A program made the position numbers and the translations under genes. Of a DNA stretch of 48,996 nucleotides, positions 16,325 through 26,033 are shown piece by piece (position 1 is the first letter of the stretch; every line of letters begins with the position of its first letter). Below the pieces are notes generated by a model, which was not told the origin of the DNA, made no database searches, and was given only the letters and a program-made list of their open reading frames with translations. Location of the stretch: the NCBI GenBank assembly GCA_021155965.1, contig JAJNBJ010000028.1, positions 1-48,996 of the forward strand. Reading direction: 5' to 3'. The stretch comes from Flavipsychrobacter sp. (GTDB taxonomy: Bacteria; Bacteroidota; Bacteroidia; Chitinophagales; Chitinophagaceae).

Positions 16325-19300
16325 TTAACGTACAATCACCAGTTTTTGGTATGCGGTTGTTTTATAGCCTTTGTCAGTTGACAAATTTAAACGATATACA
16401 TACATGCCGGAGGGTAATCTCACGCCATTATTATCAGTGCCATCCCAGGTTATCTCGTTGGTGCGGCTGCCGCTTGGGGTAAATGTTTGCCTGATGCATT
16501 TTACAATGCCGCCACTTGTATTATATATGTTGATCGCTATGTCCAGTTCTTCATCCGGGTGGTTATGTTCAAAAACAAAATGTGTCGTGTTACTGAACGG
16601 ATTGGGATAATTCATCAATTGTTCTATGTCCACCACTTTTCCATTTACTACCATAAAATCAACTGTCCCTTCACCGCTATTGTTATTTACATCCCATGCT
16701 TTTACGGTTATGGAGTGCCTGCCGTCTGCCAGGCCCGAAATGGGGAACGATACATAACCTTCCTGGTAAGTATTGGGGGCAGTCTCATAATAGTCATTCA
16801 GTATGTATGGCGCTTCCGTGTTGCCATCAAGCACTGCGGTAAGGTCGTGGCCGATATCGTTGCCTGAAACATTGATGCCCGTTTTTGAGTACAACGAAAC
16901 GAACAGGGATGTGTTGGCGCCGGTAATGCCGCCATTAAGGAAGAAACTGTCGTTGATGTAAGGTTTCACCACAGGTGGTTCATTGCTGATGACCGGGTGG
17001 TCGGAGAAGCCACCAACAACAACGGTTGTGTCAGCGCCTGCAGCGTCGGTAGTACCGTTCTCGGCATAGGTGCTTATTTTTCCTTTGCCAAAATAATAGT
17101 TGATATCCCTTGGTGTGATAAAGGTGAAAGAGAATTTACCATTGGTTACAGAAACCCTCCCTTTATAGATAACATTATTCTGCACCTGGTAAATATCATC
17201 GCAGCCGCTTATGGTAGTGATGATCCTCATTTTATCATAGAAAGCTACAGAAAGCATACCGTTAAAATTAGTAAGCACGCTTCCGTAATTATCTCTTACG
17301 CTTCCGCTGATAATATAGGCGCCCAAAGCTTTAATTGAATCTGCACGTTTCATATTATATGCATCCGTAGCACTGTCCAGGGTTATATCATATTGCGGGA
17401 AAGCGGGTGTAAGTGCAGGGTCTCCAAGTAGTGCGAATTTGCGGAAGTTAATGAGTTGAGAGCCATTGGTAGAAGTTATGAAGGTCAGGTTCTTTCCCTG
17501 GCGGTAAGCATCGCCAAATTTTTTCCATGAAAAATCTGCCCTTCTTGTAAACTGGTCGGTAAGGTATTGGGTGTTGATCTCGCGGTTGTAGAAGGCATAG
17601 ACTGCTTCAGTTGTGGTCAGTGTGGCTATTACCCCTCCTGTTTTGCGGTTGACCAGTTGCTCTGCTGCCGAAACGAATTGTGGATGATCAAACTGGCCGA
17701 AGTCGCAGGTGGCAGTAACCATGATCGGCAGTTTGGGGGAATTGTTCCAGTTGTTATAATCATCCTGCGTCAATATACGAGCCCCTGACCATACCTGCGG
17801 GTTGCCATGCCCGTTATAGTTGATGAGGAATGTTCCTTTGAACACCTGTTCATTCAGTGCAGCGTTCGATGTGGGGCATCGTCCGCCTGCAGGTGTAGAG
17901 ATAATAGGCATTGCATCGGTAAATACCTTTTCTGTATTGTACAAATTCTTGCCTGCTTTGAGGATGGAGCCTGCAGCCGCTTCGCCATCATCCATATGGT
18001 TGCCTGCGGCATCGTATTGATTATTGCCTACGCATCCCCTGTCTGCAACAATGGTTGTTGCGATCCTCCACGGGCCAAGGCTGGCGGGAGAAGCATAGGC
18101 AATTATTTTAGCTACAAGGTTTGCCGCATCCTCGGTATTTCTTGCAGGCAAACGGCCTACACCGATATCCAGTACATTGAGCCGGAAATTATTCTCAATA
18201 TATTCACTGTCATCAAGGAAGCCATAAAAGTCATCACTTGAAAACGCATTCAGGTCATTTAAAGACTCTGCCGACTCGAATACCGGAACAAAGTTGCAGT
18301 TGTTGGCCAGCCTGTTTTTATAATCGTAAGACCCACCTCCAAACAGCAACAAATGGTCGGGCATTTTTGTGCTGTCGGTGCCTGCACGCTTATAGAACAT
18401 GCGTGCGAAATCCCTTATTGCACAAATATCCTGTGCCCCTGATGAGAACTCATTAAATACTTGCTGAGTGGTAGCAACTACCACGCTCATGCCTTCGTGA
18501 TTGCGATGAAAATCTGCGAGTTGGTTTGCATGCTGCAAAAAGTCCGGATGTGTAACAATGATCAGGTTCGGTTGTGGTAAGCCATGCAGGTTTTGGTTAG
18601 CAACTGTGCCTATGTACTTTGGGGTAAGCAGGTTAGCTGAGTTCATAGCAGCAAACTCGTGCAGCCTGCTTGCTTCCTGTGCAAATGAATAGGTGCTGCC
18701 ACTAAGCGTGCCGCTCATGATAACTGGTTGCAGCGGGTTTGTTATATCCCATACGCTTGTGCTGCCGCCTGCGCCCGATAACTGGTAGTTGGCAATATTG
18801 CCAGCGCCAACACTCTGCCAGTCGCGGAAAGTCATCTGGTCGCCTGTCATCGATAAGCTGCGGCGCCCGTTAATTTCAATAAAATTAAGGTAGCCGATGC
18901 CGGATCCGTCTCGCGGAACGAAGGTGACAGATACATTTGCAACTTGCGGGCTGGATGAACTGACCCCATTTACGTTGGTTAAGTTCATTACATAGTCGGG
19001 GGTAGTAGGGCTGGGGAACAGGCCTGTTGCAATAAGTGCGCCATTAAGCGATACGGTATACGAGCAGCCGCCTACATTTGAGGTAGAGGCAAGCGATACC
19101 GCACAGGATACATCAGACAGAGGCGCTCCCATATCGAAAGAAAATGACCGTGTGGCATTGCCGGAAAAGGTCTCGCCATACCAGTTTTTGCCAAGCCCGG
19201 CAGGGTTTACCAGGTCCTCGTCATGAACATCGTAAGCGTTATATGAGGAAACAGTTGTATTTGCCCCGGTTACGGGTGCGTGGGTGGTAATTGCCTTGCT

Positions 19301-20080
19301 GGCGCCCTTATCTGTGGTGATAAAGTAATAAGCCGTATCGCTGTATAAATTTTTTAAATGCGTAAATCTTTTGTTTACACTATCTTTATTCCATCCTGTG
19401 GGGCCGGAGCCATAGAAAATTACATATTCGTCATTGTCAAAACTGTTGTCCCCATTACTTTTTACCTGTACCGGATTCTCGTTAAGGTCGGCAGGGCGGT
19501 TGATATCGTTATCTTCCGATAACATAGCGCCCCCATTGCCAAATACACGCACATTGCCGGGATTAATATTTGCCGGATCAAGGCCCATGGCAGAGATCAC
19601 ACTTTTATCTATTTTGTAAAAACCTGTTTTGGTAATACCTATTTTATGCCAGGTACCTGTTGCCAGGGCTGATGTGGAAACGTCGGCAGTTGGTTTAGCA
19701 GCAAGGTTACTGCTTACAGGGGCATCTTCTTCAAATGAGATGGTAAAACTGGCCACCATATTGGCATGGCTTGCGTCTTTGCCGGCTACAAATGCCGGTA
19801 TTTGCAGGGCAACGAACGGCCTTTTGCGGTCAATGCCAAGCCGGGCGATGAATTTGGCCGGATCCGACACTTTTGCATCAGCAGGAAGGCTTACATTGGC
19901 CGTGTACCCTATCTCAGAGATAGTGATCTTCGGCATGGCGTAATTATTGAGCCATATTTTTTCAATAATATAGCCCTGCGAAATATTGGCCCCGCTAACC
20001 AGGAACTTGCCTGTATAAGCGAATAATGACTGAACTCCTGATAAAATGAGCAGAAGTAAGGTTATGGTCGTTTTTTTCAT
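16325..20080 (-). CDS. porU: Type IX secretion system sortase PorU
   Basis: 1251-residue gingipain-like C25 peptidase that removes sorting domains and attaches cargo to the cell surface. A signal peptide (1-21) is followed by a long N-terminal beta region. The caspase-like catalytic domain (about 500-880) contains LLFGGGSYDYKNR, the His of NYNGHGNPQVW (about residue 757) and the Cys of MVTATCDFGQF (about 792). The C-terminal 90 residues form a FlgD-like sorting domain (MNYPNPFSNTTHF, NGVRLPSGMYVYRL). Upstream of porV and divergent from gldJ, the usual arrangement in gliding and T9SS loci. Confidence 0.93.
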   Translation of the reverse strand: MKKTTITLLLLILSGVQSLFAYTGKFLVSGANISQGYIIEKIWLNNYAMPKITISEIGYTANVSLPADAKVSDPAKFIARLGIDRKRPFVALQIPAFVAGKDASHANMVASFTISFEEDAPVSSNLAAKPTADVSTSALATGTWHKIGITKTGFYKIDKSVISAMGLDPANINPGNVRVFGNGGAMLSEDNDINRPADLNENPVQVKSNGDNSFDNDEYVIFYGSGPTGWNKDSVNKRFTHLKNLYSDTAYYFITTDKGASKAITTHAPVTGANTTVSSYNAYDVHDEDLVNPAGLGKNWYGETFSGNATRSFSFDMGAPLSDVSCAVSLASTSNVGGCSYTVSLNGALIATGLFPSPTTPDYVMNLTNVNGVSSSSPQVANVSVTFVPRDGSGIGYLNFIEINGRRSLSMTGDQMTFRDWQSVGAGNIANYQLSGAGGSTSVWDITNPLQPVIMSGTLSGSTYSFAQEASRLHEFAAMNSANLLTPKYIGTVANQNLHGLPQPNLIIVTHPDFLQHANQLADFHRNHEGMSVVVATTQQVFNEFSSGAQDICAIRDFARMFYKRAGTDSTKMPDHLLLFGGGSYDYKNRLANNCNFVPVFESAESLNDLNAFSSDDFYGFLDDSEYIENNFRLNVLDIGVGRLPARNTEDAANLVAKIIAYASPASLGPWRIATTIVADRGCVGNNQYDAAGNHMDDGEAAAGSILKAGKNLYNTEKVFTDAMPIISTPAGGRCPTSNAALNEQVFKGTFLINYNGHGNPQVWSGARILTQDDYNNWNNSPKLPIMVTATCDFGQFDHPQFVSAAEQLVNRKTGGVIATLTTTEAVYAFYNREINTQYLTDQFTRRADFSWKKFGDAYRQGKNLTFITSTNGSQLINFRKFALLGDPALTPAFPQYDITLDSATDAYNMKRADSIKALGAYIISGSVRDNYGSVLTNFNGMLSVAFYDKMRIITTISGCDDIYQVQNNVIYKGRVSVTNGKFSFTFITPRDINYYFGKGKISTYAENGTTDAAGADTTVVVGGFSDHPVISNEPPVVKPYINDSFFLNGGITGANTSLFVSLYSKTGINVSGNDIGHDLTAVLDGNTEAPYILNDYYETAPNTYQEGYVSFPISGLADGRHSITVKAWDVNNNSGEGTVDFMVVNGKVVDIEQLMNYPNPFSNTTHFVFEHNHPDEELDIAINIYNTSGGIVKCIRQTFTPSGSRTNEITWDGTDNNGVRLPSGMYVYRLNLSTDKGYKTTAYQKLVIVR

Positions 20081-20348
20081 ACTTTAAGCAGAAATTCCGG
20101 CGATTTTCAGGCCGGGTGGTTTTCAATCAAAATTAAGCAATAAAACCGTTAAAAATGCGGTTAGGTATGCCACTTTAACCCTAAAATAACGTGATAATTT
20201 TTCAAATATTATATTCCTGAAAAATAAATTTCAAGAATTTTTTTTTATTTGGCAGGTTGGAATGCTTGAAAATTTGAAAAGAATGAGGTATCATTGTAAC
20301 GATTTTTAAGGACTTACCCACTATTTAGTGTAAATTTTTTCGGTAATT

Positions 20349-21890
20349 ATGAAAAGAAAACTCATTGGTATAAGCTTGTTATGTATAGGGGCTGCTACAT
20401 TCTTTACGGCATGTTCCAGCGGTTCTAAAAATAAAGGCAAAGGGGCAGGGATATCTTCCGTTACGGGCTGGCCATTAAATGACAGGCGTTTTGGTGGTTA
20501 CGAAGTTACAAATTATCCCGGTCAGCTGACCCCGGTAGGGATGGTTTTCGTACAAGGCGGCAGGTTTACGATGGGTGCAACTGACGATGAAATGCCTACC
20601 CTTGACAATAACAGTCACAGGCGCACAGTTTCCGTTTCTTCGTTCTACATGGACGAGACCGAAGTTTCCAATGTCAGCTATCGCGAATATACATACTGGG
20701 CTTCGCGTGTTTACGGGAACGACTTCCCCGATGTGGTACTCAGGATACAACCGGATAGTACTGTTTGGCGCTCTCCGCTTGGTTTCAATGAAAATTATGT
20801 AAAGAACTATTTCCAGCATGCGGCATATAACAACTACCCGGTGGTAGGTGTGAACTGGTACCAGGCAAATGATTTCTGCCAATGGCGTACAGACCGCGTG
20901 AACGAACTTCTTTTGATCTATGCTGGTGAGTTGAGGCCGAACGCAACGCAATCGGGTGAGGACGTGTTCACTACTGAATCATACATCAACGGTATGTACC
21001 AGGGTACTGAAGGCCCAGGGAAACATCGCGACCTTGACCCTAATGGTGCGGGCAAACGCGTAAGGAAAAGATTTGATGGTACTTACCTGCCCGATTACCG
21101 CCTGCCAACTGAAGCAGAGTGGGAATATGCCGCACTTGGCCTGATAGGCAACAACCCAACCCCTGAGAACAAACGCCGCCGTGGTGAGGAAGTTGTTACA
21201 GACCGCAACGTTTATCCATGGGGCCCAAAGAATACAACGCGTTATGGATTGCATAACCAGTACCAAGGCGAATTTGAAGGCAACTTCATGCGTGCCAAGG
21301 GCGATGCGATGGGCGTTGCCGGAGGCCTCAATGATAACGCAGATATCACTTCGCCTGTAAATTCTTTCCTTGCCAACGCATTCGGTTTGTACAATATGGC
21401 AGGCAACGTGAACGAGTGGGTAATGGATACTTACCGTCCGAAATCACATGAGGATGTAAACGAGTTCCGCCCATTCCGTGGTAATAACTACCAGCGCTTT
21501 AGATTGCAGGAAGATGGTACGGTTGAAGAAGTGGATACTTTAGGCCGGATACCTTACCAGGATGTTACCCCGTCTGAAATACTGGCAAATGGCCGTTATG
21601 AATCAAGGACAGGCAGCCTTGGCAGCTATAAAGATGGCGACTCATTATCAAACAATTTTTATGCCTACGGCACAAATACGCTTATCAATGACTCTACCAA
21701 AGTTTACAAAGGTGGTTCATGGGCTGACCGTGCGTTCTGGTTATCTCCGGGTACACGCCGTTATATGCAAGGTCACCTGTCGTCTAACCAGATCGGTTTC
21801 CGTTGTGTAATGGACCGCCTGGGCAGCCCTGATGGTGATAACCAACCAGGTGGTAACAGCTTCGGCCGCCAGAAATACCACAAACGTTAA
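20349..21890 (+). CDS. gldJ: Gliding motility / T9SS lipoprotein GldJ
   Basis: Lipoprotein with a formylglycine-generating-enzyme-like (sulfatase-modifying) fold, 513 residues. The signal ends in FFTAC (Cys22). Fold marks are GMVFVQGGRFTMGATDDE, FYMDETEVSNVSYREY, YRLPTEAEWEYAALG, YNMAGNVNEWVMDTY and the terminal VYKGGSWADRAFW/QIGFRCV. GldK shares the fold but is shorter; the porV-porU neighbourhood and length point to GldJ, which stabilises GldK and other motor parts. Presence of gldJ does not prove gliding. Confidence 0.88.
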   Translation: MKRKLIGISLLCIGAATFFTACSSGSKNKGKGAGISSVTGWPLNDRRFGGYEVTNYPGQLTPVGMVFVQGGRFTMGATDDEMPTLDNNSHRRTVSVSSFYMDETEVSNVSYREYTYWASRVYGNDFPDVVLRIQPDSTVWRSPLGFNENYVKNYFQHAAYNNYPVVGVNWYQANDFCQWRTDRVNELLLIYAGELRPNATQSGEDVFTTESYINGMYQGTEGPGKHRDLDPNGAGKRVRKRFDGTYLPDYRLPTEAEWEYAALGLIGNNPTPENKRRRGEEVVTDRNVYPWGPKNTTRYGLHNQYQGEFEGNFMRAKGDAMGVAGGLNDNADITSPVNSFLANAFGLYNMAGNVNEWVMDTYRPKSHEDVNEFRPFRGNNYQRFRLQEDGTVEEVDTLGRIPYQDVTPSEILANGRYESRTGSLGSYKDGDSLSNNFYAYGTNTLINDSTKVYKGGSWADRAFWLSPGTRRYMQGHLSSNQIGFRCVMDRLGSPDGDNQPGGNSFGRQKYHKR

Positions 21891-21909
21891 ACAAACTCTT
21901 TTTTATAAG

Positions 21910-21945
21910 AAGAACCCTCCTGTTTCGGGAGGGTTCTTTATTTTT
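21910..21945 (+). terminator. Terminator after gldJ
   Basis: AAGAACCCTCC (21910-21920) pairs with GGAGGGTTCTT (21928-21938), loop of 7 nt, followed by TATTTTTAT. Confidence 0.88.
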
Positions 21946-21966
21946 ATGCGATAATAACTGATAGCA

Positions 21967-23244
21967 GTGACCATAGCACAATTATATAAGTTATACCTGC
22001 AACACCCATATGTGGAAACAGATACCCGCAAACTTCGCGAGGGTTGTATATTTTTTGCGCTTAGCGGCGAGAATTTTAATGGCAATACTTTTGCGCAGCA
22101 GGCGCTGGATAAAGGAGCTGCATATGCTGTAATAGACGACCGTATGTATGCTGTGAATGACAAGTGCATTGTGGTAGATAATGTGTTGCACACACTGCAG
22201 CACCTGGCTAAATATCACCGGCTGCAATTCTCTGTTCCTTTCATTGCTATTACAGGCTCAAATGGTAAAACAACAACAAAAGAACTGATAGCTGCGGTGT
22301 TGCGTACAATGTTTGTTACTTATGCTACCGAGGGCAATCTGAATAACCATATAGGCGTGCCGCTCACATTGCTGAAGATAAAGAGCGATGCGCAGATGGC
22401 TATTATAGAAATGGGGGCCAACCATCAGAAAGAAATTGCCAGCTATTGCGAAATTGCCTTGCCTGATTTTGGCCTGATCACCAATTGTGGTAAGGCACAC
22501 ATAGAGGGCTTTGGAGGCATTGAAGGTGTGCGCAAAGGCAAGGGCGAATTGTTTGATTATCTAAGGGTAAATGATGGTACTGTTTTCCGTAACACAGACC
22601 TGGATTACCTGGAGGAGATGGCGAAGGGGATAGGTGAGCAAGTGACCTATGGCAGTGCTGATGCTAAGTACATAGGCAGACCAGTAATGAAGGATGTTTT
22701 TCTGAGTATAGCAATAGGAGCAGATACAATAGACACAAACCTTGTTGGTGATTACAACTTCCCGAATGCTATGGCTGCAATAGCTATAGGGCTTTACTTT
22801 GGTGTGTCCATAGAAGATATAAAGAAAGCACTGGCTGCATATAATCCGGATAACAACCGTTCACAATGGCTGCAAAGGGGCAGCAATAAAATAATACTGG
22901 ATGCCTATAATGCTAACCCCACCAGTATGCGTGCGGCTATCGCCAACTTTGCGGAAACTAAGCTGCCAAATAAACTTTTATGGATTGGCGGTATGAAAGA
23001 AATGGGGCCGGAAGAACTGAATGAGCACAAGGAGCTGGTAGCATTTATTGCTCAATATCAATGGGATAATGTGGTACTGGTTGGGAAAGAGTTCAAAGGC
23101 TTGCAGAATGGATATACATGGTTCGATACTTCTGCAGAAGCTGCCGAATATGTAAAAGCGCATCAACCTAAAGACAGCTCCATATTGATAAAAGGATCAA
23201 GGGGGAGTAAGATGGAGGTGCTTTTGGAGGCATTACCTAAATAA
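21967..23244 (+). CDS. murF: UDP-N-acetylmuramoyl-tripeptide--D-alanyl-D-alanine ligase (MurF)
   Basis: Last cytoplasmic Mur ligase, adding D-Ala-D-Ala to the UDP-MurNAc-tripeptide. 425 residues: N-terminal VETDTRKLREGCIFFAL, ATP-binding GSNGKTTTKE, EMGANHQKEI with catalytic Glu/His, GKAHIEGFG, and the C-terminal domain with DAYNANPTSM and GGMKEMG. The start is GTG; it gives exactly the family start (MTIAQLYKLYL). It lies after the gldJ terminator, 76 bp from the gldJ stop. Confidence 0.93.
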   Translation: MTIAQLYKLYLQHPYVETDTRKLREGCIFFALSGENFNGNTFAQQALDKGAAYAVIDDRMYAVNDKCIVVDNVLHTLQHLAKYHRLQFSVPFIAITGSNGKTTTKELIAAVLRTMFVTYATEGNLNNHIGVPLTLLKIKSDAQMAIIEMGANHQKEIASYCEIALPDFGLITNCGKAHIEGFGGIEGVRKGKGELFDYLRVNDGTVFRNTDLDYLEEMAKGIGEQVTYGSADAKYIGRPVMKDVFLSIAIGADTIDTNLVGDYNFPNAMAAIAIGLYFGVSIEDIKKALAAYNPDNNRSQWLQRGSNKIILDAYNANPTSMRAAIANFAETKLPNKLLWIGGMKEMGPEELNEHKELVAFIAQYQWDNVVLVGKEFKGLQNGYTWFDTSAEAAEYVKAHQPKDSSILIKGSRGSKMEVLLEALPK

Positions 23245-23251
23245 TGAGAAG

Positions 23252-23818
23252 ATGACGTACCAATTCTTTGCATCAAAAGAGGATAAAATCCAGTTGCTGG
23301 AATTTATTTTCAATGAAAGGGGTATGATCGCATATGACCTTTCATCAGAAGATGATAAGGAGCAAGTTTGTCAATATAGAAAGGCGGAGGATATTACATC
23401 TAAGTTTGATCTGGAAAACGGAAGTCCAATTTTTAAGCTGTGGACTCCAAGGTTTTTGGGAGATGTAACGTTCAGAAAAATAATTTTTGATCCTAAAAGG
23501 GTAAAATATGCGTCGTTCTGTTATTCGACAGAAGGGTGGGGATTGATCCAGTTATATTTTGTTGGGTTGAATGATAATGAAATGGGTTATTCTACAATTA
23601 GCCATTTTAACGAAAAGAGTGCTTTGGGATGGGGGCGTACCAGTAACGATGAACAAGGTGTAAAAAAGTGGGATTGGAAAGAGGTAAATAGTACTTCGCG
23701 TAAAATTAAATACCGGATCCACAATAAATTGTCGGTAAAAGTCATAAACGGTTATGGCGTAATGCCGGGAGCTGCCACATTAGAAGCCCAAGGTGTAAAA
23801 TTGTGTGGAATGTTTTAA
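23252..23818 (+). CDS. Hypothetical protein
   Basis: 188 residues, no signal peptide or membrane segment, no family I recognise. It is rich in aromatic residues (CYSTEGWGLIQLYFVGL) and has a Gly/Trp stretch (SALGWGRTSN). It begins 7 nt after murF stops, so it is probably read from the same transcript. Cytoplasmic; role unknown. Confidence 0.65.
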   Translation: MTYQFFASKEDKIQLLEFIFNERGMIAYDLSSEDDKEQVCQYRKAEDITSKFDLENGSPIFKLWTPRFLGDVTFRKIIFDPKRVKYASFCYSTEGWGLIQLYFVGLNDNEMGYSTISHFNEKSALGWGRTSNDEQGVKKWDWKEVNSTSRKIKYRIHNKLSVKVINGYGVMPGAATLEAQGVKLCGMF

Positions 23819-23903
23819 CCAATCTACTGTATTTAGAAGGGTTTGCAAATGGGTTTTAATACCATTTATTAAGAATTTTCGCTAAATTTGGAGTTAACAA
23901 AAA

Positions 23904-23918
23904 CCTCCCATATGGGGG
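23904..23918 (+). promoter_or_regulatory. Small hairpin over the expected ribosome site of the formate dehydrogenase gene
   Basis: CCTCCCATATGGGGG (palindromic core CCCATATGGG at 23907-23916) ends 10 nt before the ATG. A TAAATTTG -7 box lies at 23883-23890 without a well-placed TTG. The G-run could be a ribosome-binding site held in a stem. Confidence 0.35.
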
Positions 23919-23928
23919 TAGCTGAATT

Positions 23929-25581
23929 ATGTCTAAAAATCTGGGTGAATTATCGGGCAGGAAAGGGCTAAGGGAAAATCTCTTCGAGGAATTAGGTATT
24001 GCTGCAACTGAAACGGGTACTGTTTCGAAAGAAAAAACGCAAAAGCTGGCGGAAGAGTTCCTGATGGGTACTGCCAATGTGTATGGCGCAGTAACTTTTT
24101 ATGATTTTTTACGCCCTGAGAACCAGGGAAAGAAGGTATATGTGTGTAATGGCAGTTCTTGTTTAACTGCAGGTACCCAAGGTAAGCTGAAAGAAAAGTT
24201 ACGTGGAGAATTCAAAGACGAGGAAATAGGAGAGATGTGCTGCCTGGGCAGGTGCCATGAGAATAGCTCTTTCCATTATGGCGGCAGGAATTATTCAGGT
24301 AATGATATTGATAAGGTAGCATCAATAAAAGCAGGTACTCCTGAACCAATTGATAAATACAATGTAGCGCATGTTGGGACACCTATATTGACTTGTGATT
24401 TTCCGGGTGTAGACATTTTTTATAAAACATTAGGTAAAGCATTCCAACTTGGCCCAGATGCGTTGCTGGCCGAATTAAAAACATCTGGCCTGCGTGGGCG
24501 TGGCGGTGCGGGTTTCCCCATAGGGTTCAAATTAGAATCTTGCAAGAACACCCCGGGAGATATCAAATTCATTGTGTGTAATGCAGATGAAGGTGACCCG
24601 GGTGCTTATAGCGACAGGTATTTGTTAGAAGAACGTCCGCATGCCGTTTTGCTGGGTATGATAATAGCGGGTTATATAGCAGGCGCTAATACGGGTGTGG
24701 TATATATACGCGGAGAATATCCTGAAGCGATAGAAATAACACAGAAAGCGATCGACGACATTCGCTCGAAAGGATTTGTTGGAGAGAATATTTTAGGTTC
24801 CGGATTTTCTTACGACTTCAAACTGATTAAGGCGCAAGGCGCTTATATATGCGGTGAGGAAACTGCACTCTTATCTTCTATTGAAGGCCAGCGCCCTGAA
24901 GTACGTGTGCGTCCGCCTTATCCTACACAGCATGGTTTGTTCAATAAACCAACGGTGGTGAACAATGTAGAGACACTTGCCTGCATACCCTGGGTAGTGG
25001 AAAATGGTGGAGCTGCATTTGCAAAGATCGGCAAAGGGAAATCAACGGGTACAAAGCTTGTTTCGCTGGATGGCTTCTTTAAAAAACCGGGTATCTACGA
25101 AGTAGATATGGGTACCCCATTACATGTGGTTGTTGATCAGCTAGGTGGCGGTTTCCGTGAGCCGATAAAGGCAATGCATATAGGGGGACCACTGGGTGGA
25201 TTGGTGCCGGTGGAAAAAATAAGTGACCTTACTATTGATTTTGAATCTTTTGCACAGAACGGATTTTTACTGGGGCATGCATCGGTTGTATGTCTGCCGG
25301 TTAATTTTCCGATAATAAAGTATATAGAACACCTGTTCCAGTTCACAGCGCATGAAAGTTGTGGTAAATGCTTTCCGTGCCGCCTTGGTTCTACACGTGG
25401 ATATGAAATGGTAGGCAAGGCGCTTACCAGTGACTACAAAATGGATCGCGAATTGTTTACAGACCTGATAACGACGATGGAGATAGGTTCTTTATGTGCA
25501 CTTGGGGGAGGATTGCCATTACCGATAAGGAACTCATTGAAATATTTTGATAACGAGCTGAAGGAATATTTTGAAAACTAA
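23929..25581 (+). CDS. NAD-dependent formate dehydrogenase, fused gamma+beta (FdsG-FdsB / NuoE-NuoF-like) subunit
   Basis: Electron-output half of a soluble formate dehydrogenase. Residues 1-140 are a NuoE-like domain with [2Fe-2S] ligands C73, C78, C105, C109. Residues 150-550 are NuoF-like: FMN loop LRGRGGAGFPIGFK, NADH-binding GAYICGEETALLSSIEG, and the [4Fe-4S] site ESCGKCFPC (C478, C481, C484) with C523. The fusion of the two subunits is clear. NuoEF and bidirectional hydrogenase subunits look similar; the Mo-containing alpha subunit downstream decides for formate dehydrogenase. Start ATG at 23929; the next gene begins 10 nt after the stop. Confidence 0.88.
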   Translation: MSKNLGELSGRKGLRENLFEELGIAATETGTVSKEKTQKLAEEFLMGTANVYGAVTFYDFLRPENQGKKVYVCNGSSCLTAGTQGKLKEKLRGEFKDEEIGEMCCLGRCHENSSFHYGGRNYSGNDIDKVASIKAGTPEPIDKYNVAHVGTPILTCDFPGVDIFYKTLGKAFQLGPDALLAELKTSGLRGRGGAGFPIGFKLESCKNTPGDIKFIVCNADEGDPGAYSDRYLLEERPHAVLLGMIIAGYIAGANTGVVYIRGEYPEAIEITQKAIDDIRSKGFVGENILGSGFSYDFKLIKAQGAYICGEETALLSSIEGQRPEVRVRPPYPTQHGLFNKPTVVNNVETLACIPWVVENGGAAFAKIGKGKSTGTKLVSLDGFFKKPGIYEVDMGTPLHVVVDQLGGGFREPIKAMHIGGPLGGLVPVEKISDLTIDFESFAQNGFLLGHASVVCLPVNFPIIKYIEHLFQFTAHESCGKCFPCRLGSTRGYEMVGKALTSDYKMDRELFTDLITTMEIGSLCALGGGLPLPIRNSLKYFDNELKEYFEN

Positions 25582-25591
25582 GGAGAAAGAT

Positions 25592-26011
25592 ATGGGACTT
25601 GTATATGCAGATATCGAGTTGATAAATGGAGAAGATCTTGCTTTAGCACGGCGAAATGTTATTGGTGAGGATGAGATAAAACGCATTCACGTTAATATAC
25701 TTGTTGATACGGGTTCTTATATGTTGGCTATCAATGAGAATATAAAGGAGCAGTTACAGTTACCGGTTGTGGAAACGAGAAAAGCGCAAACTGCAACGGG
25801 ACACATAGTGGAATGCGAGGTTGTTGCGCCTGTGGAATTGAGATTCAAAAACCGCTCAACCACTTGCAGGGCGATTGTGCTTCCTGGAGATGCCGAACCT
25901 TTATTAGGGGCAATACCTTTGGAAGACATGGATGTATTGATACATCCGTTAAGACAAGAATTAATTGTAAATCCTGAGCATCCATACTTTGCTCAGATGA
26001 AAATGAAATAG
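25592..26011 (+). CDS. Clan AA (retropepsin-like) aspartic protease family protein
   Basis: 139 residues forming a single retropepsin-like lobe: catalytic ILVDTGSYML (D39-T40-G41-S42), a flap-like ATGHIVECEVVAPVEL, and the second hydrophobic-Gly signature EPLLGAIPLEDMDVLIHP. Such one-lobe proteins would act as dimers. The ATG at 25592 follows an AAGGAG ribosome site; an in-frame TTG at 25571 lies inside the previous gene. It sits between the two formate dehydrogenase subunit genes, so it is cotranscribed with them. Substrate unknown; a role in processing or assembling the enzyme is only a guess. Confidence 0.75.
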   Translation: MGLVYADIELINGEDLALARRNVIGEDEIKRIHVNILVDTGSYMLAINENIKEQLQLPVVETRKAQTATGHIVECEVVAPVELRFKNRSTTCRAIVLPGDAEPLLGAIPLEDMDVLIHPLRQELIVNPEHPYFAQMKMK

Positions 26012-26033
26012 TATTTCTCATAAAACTACAACG

